In this document: piece by piece, positions 1 through 5,860 of the stretch
Numbering within the stretch: the stretch's first letter is position 1
Layout: the number at the start of each line of letters is the position of its first letter
Assembly: GCA_025450095.1 (NCBI GenBank)
Contig: JANWID010000281.1
Location: 1-13,009, forward strand
DNA: 13,009 nucleotides
Source: Bacteroidia bacterium
Lineage (GTDB): Bacteria; Bacteroidota; Bacteroidia; AKYH767-A; OLB10
Reading direction: 5' to 3'
The notes under the pieces: generated by a model
Database searches by the model: none
What the model saw: only the letters and a program-made list of their open reading frames with translations
Told to the model about the DNA's origin: nothing
Translations under genes and position numbers: made by a program

Positions 1-213
1 CTGGTGTGAATCTTTATAAAAACATTCAGGTCGTAGAACGTCAATTACAGCGGAAAGTGCATCTTTCTCCAGCATAAGAGCTCCTAAAACCGCTTCTTCA
101 ATATCTACAGCCTGAGGGGGAAGTTTCCCTAGTTGCTGAGTAATTACGGTATTGGAAATATTTTTGGCAGCAGTCCGGCGCTTTGTCAATCCCGGGTCTT
201 TTAAATCAGTCAT
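1..213 (-). CDS. dnaB: Replicative DNA helicase DnaB, N-terminal part (cut by window edge)
   Basis: Only the first 71 codons are present; the gene continues leftwards out of the window. DnaB is the hexameric helicase that unwinds DNA ahead of the replication fork and recruits primase. After a basic, variable N-terminal tail (about residues 1-25), the sequence shows the hallmark start of the DnaB N-terminal helical domain: GKLPPQAVDIEEAVLGALML, followed by a stretch ending CFYKDSHQ, where family members usually have a FYxxxHQ motif. The ATG at 213 is the only sensible start, because the core motif begins about 28 residues in, as in relatives from Bacteroidota. The gene lies 94 bases downstream of accA on the same strand. 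The call rests on these motifs only; the ATPase domain is not visible. Confidence 0.93.
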   Translation of the reverse strand, partial: MTDLKDPGLTKRRTAAKNISNTVITQQLGKLPPQAVDIEEAVLGALMLEKDALSAVIDVLRPECFYKDSHQ

Positions 214-307
214 TATTCAAAATTAGGCAATCGCACAGGTCATCGCGATTAGCATTTTAAAATTAGTTTTCAACAAATTTATCTGTAAGAAAAAATCTGT
301 GATGGGA
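214..307 (-). promoter_or_regulatory. accA-dnaB gap with candidate dnaB promoter boxes
   Basis: On the minus strand, bases 281 to 274 read TAAATTTG, a perfect match to the Bacteroidota -7 consensus TAnnTTTG. This would give a leader of roughly 55 bases before the dnaB ATG at 213. A second match, TAATTTTG (225 to 218), sits so close to the ATG that it would yield an almost leaderless transcript. No convincing -33 TTTG element is seen for either. An imperfect inverted repeat (AATCGC at 229-234, GCGATT at 245-250) lies in the leader. Function is inferred from motif and position only. Confidence 0.3.
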
Positions 308-1264
308 TCAACTCTCGGTAACAACTCCCATTGAACAGAATTTATTAATGCGGTTACGAACCAAAACTTGCGGATCGGTTGCAGTTAACCGGGGCAGGTA
401 TTTTTTAATTTCAGCTTTAACCGTTTGAAACATTTTTTCAGGATTGGAATGAGCACCTCCAACAGGTTCCATGATGATTCCATCCACAAGTTTCAGGTTA
501 AACATATCAGTTGCCGTAAGCTTCAGTGCTTCGGCTGCTTTTTCTTTGTTATCCCAGTTACGCCACAATATTGATGAACACGATTCCGGACTGATAACCG
601 AATACCATGTATTTTCCAGCATCAGCACACAGTCACCAATTCCGATTCCAAGTGCTCCACCTGAAGCACCCTCTCCAATTATGATGCATATTACCGGAAC
701 CCGTAGCTTTGCCATTTCATAAAGATTCCTGGCAATAGCTTCGCCCTGGCCGCGTTCTTCAGCTTCCAGGCCTGGAAATGCACCTGGTGTATCAATGAAG
801 GTTATTACCGGTTTATTAAATTTTTCGGCGAGTTTCATCAGCCGCAAGGCTTTCCGGTATCCTTCCGGATTTGGCATTCCGAAATTCCGGAATTGCCGCA
901 TTTTGGTGTTATTTCCTTTTTGCTGACCGACAAACATAATGGTTTGTCCGTCAATTGAACCAAATCCACCAATCATTGCCTTATCGTCCTTAACGTTCCG
1001 GTCACCAAAAAATTCCTGGAAATTATTATTGGTTATGTATTTAATATAATCCAGCGCATAGGGTCGGTCAGGATGCCTTGATAACTGTACCTTTTGCCAG
1101 GCAGTCAGATTGTTGTAAATATTTTTTTGGGTATCCTCAATTTTCTTTTCGATTTCCTCTATCAGGGTACGTACATCAACCTTTCCTTTTTCAGCAATTT
1201 GCCTGGCTTTTTCAAGTTGGTCTTTTAGTTCGTCGAGCGGTTTTTCGAAATCCAGATGACTCAT
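308..1264 (-). CDS. accA: Acetyl-CoA carboxylase, carboxyltransferase subunit alpha
   Basis: AccA pairs with AccD to move the carboxyl group from carboxybiotin on BCCP to acetyl-CoA, giving malonyl-CoA, the first committed step of fatty acid synthesis, in the cytoplasm. The 318-residue product has the usual full length. It shows the N-terminal helical segment beginning [23 protein letters not shown] at 64-74, the crotonase-fold signature [13 protein letters not shown] at 161-173, the oxyanion-hole glycine run [12 protein letters not shown] at 198-209, and [11 protein letters not shown] at 225-235. I chose the ATG at 1264 because relatives begin right at this point. The in-frame TTG at 1285 would add seven unconserved residues and lies inside a promoter-like box. 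accD is not in the window, which is common in this phylum. dnaB follows on the same strand and ispE diverges. Confidence 0.96.
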   Translation of the reverse strand: MSHLDFEKPLDELKDQLEKARQIAEKGKVDVRTLIEEIEKKIEDTQKNIYNNLTAWQKVQLSRHPDRPYALDYIKYITNNNFQEFFGDRNVKDDKAMIGGFGSIDGQTIMFVGQQKGNNTKMRQFRNFGMPNPEGYRKALRLMKLAEKFNKPVITFIDTPGAFPGLEAEERGQGEAIARNLYEMAKLRVPVICIIIGEGASGGALGIGIGDCVLMLENTWYSVISPESCSSILWRNWDNKEKAAEALKLTATDMFNLKLVDGIIMEPVGGAHSNPEKMFQTVKAEIKKYLPRLTATDPQVLVRNRINKFCSMGVVTES

Positions 1265-1369
1265 AAAACGGTTATTATTGAGCAAATATATTAAGATATT
1301 TGGAGCCCCCGGATGGCGCTATTGAGTGATCCGGATATTTCCTTATTCAACTTTGATTTTAAACACATT
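1265..1369. promoter_or_regulatory. Divergent accA / ispE promoter region
   Basis: The 105 bases between the two divergent starts must hold both promoters. For accA, minus-strand bases 1290 to 1283 read TATATTTG, a perfect TAnnTTTG -7 box, placing transcription start about 12 bases before the ATG at 1264. For ispE, CAACTTTG at 1348-1355 is a one-mismatch candidate with a TTG at 1323-1325 upstream. Between them is a 6-base inverted repeat, CCGGAT (1309-1314) and ATCCGG (1329-1334), separated by 14 bases, which could be an operator. All assignments are motif-based inferences. Confidence 0.35.
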
Positions 1370-2278
1370 ATGGTAGTTTTTCCGAATGCAAAAATCAACC
1401 TGGGTTTGCATGTACTTGGGAAGCGTGCCGATGGTTATCATGATCTTGCCACTGTTTTTTACCCTATTCCACTGTTTGACACCCTTGAAGTAGTTCTCCG
1501 TAAAGATTCCGGGAATTCCAAAATAAATACCCGGTTACCTGTAAAGAAATTCCGCCTGGAGAGTGGATCGGAAATCAGATTTTCATTTTCCGGACTTGAG
1601 ATTGCGGGAGAACCCGAATCAAATTTGTGCATAAAAGCATGTGTGTTATTTGATAAAAAGTTCAGGTTATCCGACAATCTGGACATACATCTTCATAAGA
1701 TCATACCAATGGGTGCCGGTCTGGGTGGGGGATCTTCGGATGGCGCATTTATGTTGAAACTTCTGAATGAAATCAGTGGTTCTCCATTAAGTAACTCAGT
1801 TATGATGGAACTGGCATCCAGACTGGGCAGTGATTGTGCTTTTTTCATCCGCCATGAACCTTCATTTGCACAAGGCAGAGGTGAGCTGCTTGAACCAGTA
1901 AATCTATTTTTAGGCGATAAATACATCGTTGTAGTTTTTCCTGGAATTATGGTTCCGACTGCCAGCGCTTTCGAAGGCATTGGTTATAATTTACATCCGG
2001 CCGACCTGAAACAGGTCATTGCAAAACCTGTTTCGGAATGGATGTACTATCTTGAAAACGATTTTGAAAAAAAAATATTTGAGATCTATCCCGAAATTGC
2101 ACAAATAAAAATGGAATTGTTAAGGCAGGGTGCGGTTTACGCTGCTATGTCCGGAAGCGGTTCAGCAGTTTATGGAATATTTGAAACAGCAGTAAATTTA
2201 AAATTACAATTCCCGGGATACCACCAATTAAAACAGAATGACAAGAACCAATCCCTGGAATTATATTATCGAAACTGA
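1370..2278 (+). CDS. ispE: 4-diphosphocytidyl-2-C-methyl-D-erythritol kinase
   Basis: IspE is the GHMP-family kinase that phosphorylates CDP-methylerythritol with ATP in the MEP pathway to isopentenyl diphosphate (cytoplasm). From the ATG at 1370 the product is 302 residues. The family start motif PNAKINLGL is at 5-13, with K8 matching the catalytic lysine. The ATP loop PMGAGLGGGSSDGA is at 113-126, GSD at 153-155 carries the catalytic aspartate, and the C-terminal GHMP motif AAMSGSGSAVYGIF is at 258-271. An earlier in-frame ATG at 1313 would add 19 residues with no family counterpart, so I reject it. Compared with the usual 270-290 residues the protein is slightly long, mainly from an apparent polar insertion at about 45-70. 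The 3' end overlaps the convergent sulfotransferase by 18 bases. Confidence 0.93.
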   Translation: MVVFPNAKINLGLHVLGKRADGYHDLATVFYPIPLFDTLEVVLRKDSGNSKINTRLPVKKFRLESGSEIRFSFSGLEIAGEPESNLCIKACVLFDKKFRLSDNLDIHLHKIIPMGAGLGGGSSDGAFMLKLLNEISGSPLSNSVMMELASRLGSDCAFFIRHEPSFAQGRGELLEPVNLFLGDKYIVVVFPGIMVPTASAFEGIGYNLHPADLKQVIAKPVSEWMYYLENDFEKKIFEIYPEIAQIKMELLRQGAVYAAMSGSGSAVYGIFETAVNLKLQFPGYHQLKQNDKNQSLELYYRN

Positions 2279-3211
2279 TAATACCATCAGGGAAAGAATT
2301 CCGGAAATCTCAGTTTGTTTGATCTTGGGATCCCAAATGGAAATATCAATACCAGTAAGTTTTTCGAGTCGCTGGTTATATGGACGGTAATAATCTTCGA
2401 GTTTAATCCTTACCTCAGGATCCAATGGTGCAATTTTTTTTGATTTGGACTTGTTTAGTTCAATAAGCTTGTAACTCAGATTTACGAAAGTGTCGTGTGG
2501 CAAAATCATCTTTGCAAACCGTTTGAAATAATTATCATTATCCCGTAACCAATCAAGAAACTTTCCCACCGTTCTGCTTCTGGTTTTAGCGGTTTTATTA
2601 TGAATTACAGTAACATCCGGCACATACGATGTAGAAACCCCTAAAGCTGAGAATAATTCTCTGCAAACTTTCAAAGGATCCTGCTGCATTTCTTCAAATA
2701 AAATTACCTTAACCTGGTTTTTAGGAAAATATTTATAAACCATTTCCAGGTAATCAGCATATAACCCCATTTTTATAAACAGCTTATAAAACAGGTTATC
2801 ATAATCTTTTTGTTCCAGGATCCGGATCAGTCCACTAAAGTTCATTTCCATCCAATCGGCATTAAACGTTTTCTCCATATTATAGGAAGAATAAGCTCGT
2901 TCAACCGGGTTTCTCAAAATCAATACAAGTATTGCTTCAGGATTATGATTGTACAATAACTGAAGATCCTTATCTGAAGCGTAATTCACTGCGTTTTTTG
3001 CAACAATGCGGATATCAGAAGGCAGATCTTTGTTAGAGATATATTTTGTGAATGCAAAATCGTATCCCTTTGCATATTCCTCGGGATCGGTAAAGTAAGA
3101 GAATTCGGTTTGAAAATGACTTTCTATGTGGGGATGCTGACTCAGGTAATTCTTCAGGGAAGTGGTTCCCGCCTTCTGAGCTCCAATAATCATCAAGTCG
3201 ATTTTTTTCAT
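2261..3211 (-). CDS. PAPS-dependent sulfotransferase (Sulfotransfer_1-like)
   Basis: The 316-residue product looks like a cytoplasmic sulfotransferase moving sulfate from PAPS to an acceptor, in many bacteria a glycan or lipid head group. The acceptor cannot be read from the sequence. The 5'-phosphosulfate loop is at the very N-terminus (GAQKAGTTSL, 10-19) and the 3'-phosphate-binding motif LRNPVERAYSSY is at 99-110. A GLYADYLE segment at 149-156 and a C-terminal YYRPYNQRLEKLTGIDISIW (274-293) are typical of the heparan-sulfate-sulfotransferase-like branch. There is no signal peptide or membrane anchor. The family usually ends soon after that tryptophan; here about 23 further residues follow, with a hydrophobic tail partly encoded antisense to the ispE end. 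The ATG at 3211 sits directly before the PAPS loop, so the start is secure. It appears to be transcribed alone. Confidence 0.85.
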   Translation of the reverse strand: MKKIDLMIIGAQKAGTTSLKNYLSQHPHIESHFQTEFSYFTDPEEYAKGYDFAFTKYISNKDLPSDIRIVAKNAVNYASDKDLQLLYNHNPEAILVLILRNPVERAYSSYNMEKTFNADWMEMNFSGLIRILEQKDYDNLFYKLFIKMGLYADYLEMVYKYFPKNQVKVILFEEMQQDPLKVCRELFSALGVSTSYVPDVTVIHNKTAKTRSRTVGKFLDWLRDNDNYFKRFAKMILPHDTFVNLSYKLIELNKSKSKKIAPLDPEVRIKLEDYYRPYNQRLEKLTGIDISIWDPKIKQTEISGILSLMVLSVSII

Positions 3212-3258
3212 ACCAGAGGTAAACTTCCCATTTAATTTTGATAATAATTCAAGCGGGC

Positions 3259-3278
3259 ATATTGAAATAAATCAATAT
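3259..3278. repeat. Perfect 7-base inverted repeat, sulfotransferase leader
   Basis: ATATTGA at 3259-3265 and TCAATAT at 3272-3278 are exact inverted copies separated by AATAAA. The element lies about 50-70 bases upstream of the sulfotransferase ATG, downstream of a candidate -7 box. It could be an operator or a weak hairpin. No protein or function can be assigned. Confidence 0.45.
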
Positions 3279-3279
3279 T

Positions 3280-3308
3280 CCGGTATAGAATTTATTCGAT
3301 ATTACCGG
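3280..3308. repeat. Inverted repeat CCGGTA / TACCGG
   Basis: CCGGTA (3280-3285) and TACCGG (3303-3308) are exact inverted copies with 17 bases between, starting one base after the preceding inverted repeat. On the minus strand both would be in the sulfotransferase leader if transcription starts near 3333. They could pair as RNA stems or bind a regulator. Confidence 0.4.
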
Positions 3309-3339
3309 GGTTAAAACTTGGTTGCAAGTATAACTATTT

Positions 3340-3347
3340 CAAAATTA
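3340..3347 (-). promoter_or_regulatory. Candidate -7 box for the sulfotransferase gene
   Basis: The minus strand reads TAATTTTG here, a perfect match to TAnnTTTG. Transcription would begin near 3333, giving a leader of about 120 bases that contains both inverted repeats at 3259-3308. No clear -33 element is visible, and such a short motif occurs by chance in AT-rich DNA. Confidence 0.25.
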
Positions 3348-3419
3348 TATATGGTTAACTTTCGTTTTTAAATACCTTATTAACGTCAGATATTGAATTA
3401 TTAGTGTAATTATTTTGAA

Positions 3420-3433
3420 TATAATATATTATA
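3420..3433. repeat. 14-base perfect palindrome
   Basis: TATAATATATTATA is its own reverse complement. It lies in the most AT-rich part of the gap, just before the second copy of a 12-base direct repeat (ATAAATCAATAT at 3267-3278 and again at 3431-3442). It may be a protein-binding site or simply low-complexity sequence. Confidence 0.35.
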
Positions 3434-3681
3434 AATCAATATATTAATTTTACTATTAGAATTTTTCAGGAACATTCTACTTGATTTTACTTTTGCAAAA
3501 CGTTGTTCATCCTGATCCGAAATGATGTATACCTTTTCCTTCAATTTTTTACTGGCGGTTAATCACTTATCATTTTAATGCCGGTTGAAACAGAGTGACT
3601 CTTTACAGAATTTTGAACATGACCGGATCTTCATCCATTTTGCCATTTCATGATTTTTACCGATTTTCAACACACAAACCC

Positions 3682-3689
3682 TAGCTTTG
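3682..3689 (+). promoter_or_regulatory. Candidate -7 box for the WG-repeat gene
   Basis: TAGCTTTG is a perfect TAnnTTTG match 30 bases before the ATG at 3720, predicting a start of transcription near 3696 and a leader of about 24 bases. No strong -33 TTTG is present at the expected distance. A second box, TACTTTTG at 3488-3495, could give a longer leader. The box argues against translation starting at the in-frame TTG at 3687, which lies inside it. Confidence 0.35.
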
Positions 3690-3719
3690 CATATACTCCG
3701 AATTCCCAACCGTGTATCG

Positions 3720-5858
3720 ATGAAAAAAATATTATTTTCAGGTTGCTTTTCATTTTGTTTCTTTTTGTTTTTTACTGCGACTACTGCAACACCTTTTGCG
3801 CAAAAAATTGATAAGGCTTTCAGCGCTTTGAATCAATTTAACTATTTTGAAGCAAAGACTCTCTTTGAGAAATCAGGTAAGAAATTCCCATGTCTTTCAA
3901 ATTACGGTTTAAGTGTAATTTTTTTCCGGAACGATAACCCGTTTCATAATATAGATTCTGCTTACAGGAGAATTAACGCTTCCATTACTGCATACCAGTC
4001 ACCATCGAAGTCGGAAATTTCCAAATTACTGAACCATTCAATAGATGGTAATAAGCTCCTGGATTTAAAAAGCAGTATTGAAAAGCGGGCTTTTGAAAAG
4101 GCATCTGAAGCAAACAATATTGCTGCGCTTAACCATTTTATTGAACTTTACACAACCTACTCAGGTCATGCCAAAGCGGTTCAGTTAAGAGATTCACTTG
4201 CCTTCGCAATGGCCCGAAAAGAAAACAGTTCTGCGGCATATTACCAGTTTATGCAACAGTATAGTGATTCATACCTGGCTCCGGAAGCTAAAGTGAGATA
4301 TGAAAAATGCCTTTATGATGAATCTGTTTTCGATGGACTGGAACAGTCATACGCTCATTTTATAACAGCTTACCCTGATAATCCATATGTCAAGGATGCC
4401 ATGACGAAATTGTATGCACTTGCAATTAAGAATAGCAATGATGCGGATGTTTATTATCAGTTTATTTTGAAGTATCCAAACAATATTCATATTGAAGACG
4501 CATGGCAAAAGCTGCTCGATTTAAATCTTGAAACATTTAACGAAAGCAACATTAATTCTTTCCTGGCGCGATATCCAGATTATCCTCAAAGAGACGAACT
4601 GATGGCAGAAATGCGCCTGCTTAAAGTTATTTACCTGCCTTACCGGGAAGGAAATTTAACAGGATTGCTGGATCAAAATGGTAAAATAGTATTGGAACCG
4701 CGTTACGAAACCATCGGAAAATTTCATGAAGGGATTGCCATGGTGACTATGAATGGAAAAATCGGTTATATCAATAAGGAAGTGGATGAAATTGTTCCAC
4801 CTTATTATGATGATGCTGAAAATTTCAGTAATAATATTGCTGTTGTTGGTGAAGGGGGCAGGTATGGAGCCATTATCAGGAATGGTCGCATGACAGTACC
4901 ATTGCAATACAATGAACTGGATGATTTTTCGGAGGGCCTGGCTGCAGTTTCTGATAGTGCCTCATATGGTTATATTAATCGGGTTGGCACAGTAGTAATT
5001 CCTTTGCAGTTTGATTTCGCCGGCGTTTTCAAAAACGGATTTGCTATATGTGAATCGGGAGAACTTTACGGAGTGATCAATAATTCAGGTAAGGTAGTGA
5101 TCCCTTTTCGTTACGAGGAAATGGAATATTATGCTCCGGGAATTTATAAGATGCAATCCGAAGATAATTACGGTCTGATCAAATCGGATGGTGCAATTTT
5201 GCTAAAACCGGAATTTGAAGAAATCGGAAAGTTGGAATCAGGCAGAGCTATCATAATAAAAGATGGATTGCTGGGTTATGCGGAAGCTAATGGAAAAATA
5301 GTTATTCGTCCCGGATTCACCCCCGGAAGAGATGCATTGGTGAGGTCACAGTTCCATAATAATCTTGCCGTAGTAAGAAAACAAAAGCAGGCGGGAATTA
5401 TTGATTCTGCCGGTGTAATTGTAGTGCCATTCCGGTATGATGATATGGTGATCCTTTCTGACTCGATGGCATCCTTTCGCCAGGGCAATCGCTGGGGATT
5501 GTTAAACATTACGAATGGTAAAATTATACTGCCCGCGAAATACGAACAAATAACCGCAGAAAATAACGGATTGTTAATTGTTGCGCAAAACGGAAAAAAT
5601 GGTGTAATTGATTCAAACGGAAAAGTATTAATTCCGTTTATTTATCAGTCACTTTCCTGGATGAATCCATTCAGTCTTGCAGGCAAAAAAAACGGCAAAT
5701 ACGGTGCTGTTGATTTTACCGGCATGATGTTGATTCCATTTGAATATGAACAATTTTCACTCTGGGAAGAACAAATTTTCGAATTTTCATCAACCGGCGG
5801 AAAAATTTGGTGGGACGCGGAAAATAACAAATTAATCAGCCCACCGAAACTGAACTGA
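3720..5858 (+). CDS. Secreted TPR-like / WG-repeat protein
   Basis: The 712-residue product has a Sec signal peptide (MKKI start, hydrophobic stretch about 4-23, likely cleavage around 27 near PFAQ), so it acts outside the cytoplasm. Residues about 130-300 hold four or five TPR-like helical units, recognisable by recurring F(I/M)xxYPD-type turns such as AHFITAYPDNPY. Residues about 315-690 form eleven WG-type repeats of about 34 residues with the pattern YGxIxxxGxxVIPxxYxxxxxF, with units beginning near 315, 347, 382, 416, 450, 484, 518, 558, 592, 627 and 661. Only one unit (592) keeps the tryptophan that names the family. WG repeats are thought to build binding scaffolds; no ligand is known for this protein and no catalytic motif is seen. 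I chose the ATG at 3720 because the signal peptide starts there. The GlcD-like gene follows after 2 bases. Confidence 0.85.
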   Translation: MKKILFSGCFSFCFFLFFTATTATPFAQKIDKAFSALNQFNYFEAKTLFEKSGKKFPCLSNYGLSVIFFRNDNPFHNIDSAYRRINASITAYQSPSKSEISKLLNHSIDGNKLLDLKSSIEKRAFEKASEANNIAALNHFIELYTTYSGHAKAVQLRDSLAFAMARKENSSAAYYQFMQQYSDSYLAPEAKVRYEKCLYDESVFDGLEQSYAHFITAYPDNPYVKDAMTKLYALAIKNSNDADVYYQFILKYPNNIHIEDAWQKLLDLNLETFNESNINSFLARYPDYPQRDELMAEMRLLKVIYLPYREGNLTGLLDQNGKIVLEPRYETIGKFHEGIAMVTMNGKIGYINKEVDEIVPPYYDDAENFSNNIAVVGEGGRYGAIIRNGRMTVPLQYNELDDFSEGLAAVSDSASYGYINRVGTVVIPLQFDFAGVFKNGFAICESGELYGVINNSGKVVIPFRYEEMEYYAPGIYKMQSEDNYGLIKSDGAILLKPEFEEIGKLESGRAIIIKDGLLGYAEANGKIVIRPGFTPGRDALVRSQFHNNLAVVRKQKQAGIIDSAGVIVVPFRYDDMVILSDSMASFRQGNRWGLLNITNGKIILPAKYEQITAENNGLLIVAQNGKNGVIDSNGKVLIPFIYQSLSWMNPFSLAGKKNGKYGAVDFTGMMLIPFEYEQFSLWEEQIFEFSSTGGKIWWDAENNKLISPPKLN

Positions 5859-5860
5859 TA

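Larger units (their letters stand above)
3212..3719. other. AT-rich intergenic region without a convincing gene
   Basis: About 500 bases separate the divergent sulfotransferase and WG-repeat genes. I find no RNA gene and no protein-coding frame I trust. The content is very AT-rich, especially 3380-3470. It holds several TAnnTTTG-like boxes on both strands, two adjacent inverted repeats near the sulfotransferase start, a 12-base direct repeat and a 14-base palindrome, listed separately. The best tiny open frame (ATG at 3522, stop ending at 3578, 18 codons) has no supporting signal beyond an upstream promoter-like box. Most likely this is a divergent regulatory region with long leaders. Confidence 0.5.

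Noticed and set aside
1265..1285. Upstream TTG start for accA
   Set aside because: The TTG is part of the TATATTTG promoter-like box, and relatives begin at the MSHLDFEKP position.
1313..1369. Upstream ATG giving a 19-residue extension of IspE
   Set aside because: The extension has no family counterpart, while the protein beginning at 1370 starts normally just before PNAKINLGL.
3380..3470. AT-rich palindromic stretch as a possible replication origin or insertion-sequence end
   Set aside because: No DnaA-box cluster, transposase, target-site duplication or paired terminal repeats are visible; AT-rich regulatory DNA is the simpler reading.
3687..3719. TTG start for the WG-repeat protein
   Set aside because: It falls inside the TAGCTTTG box and would put eleven extra residues before a normal signal peptide that starts at 3720.
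4664..5780. Tandem repeats as a CRISPR-like or satellite array
   Set aside because: The periodicity of about 102 bases comes from WG-type protein repeats in one open frame; the DNA copies are diverged and have no constant repeat with spacers.
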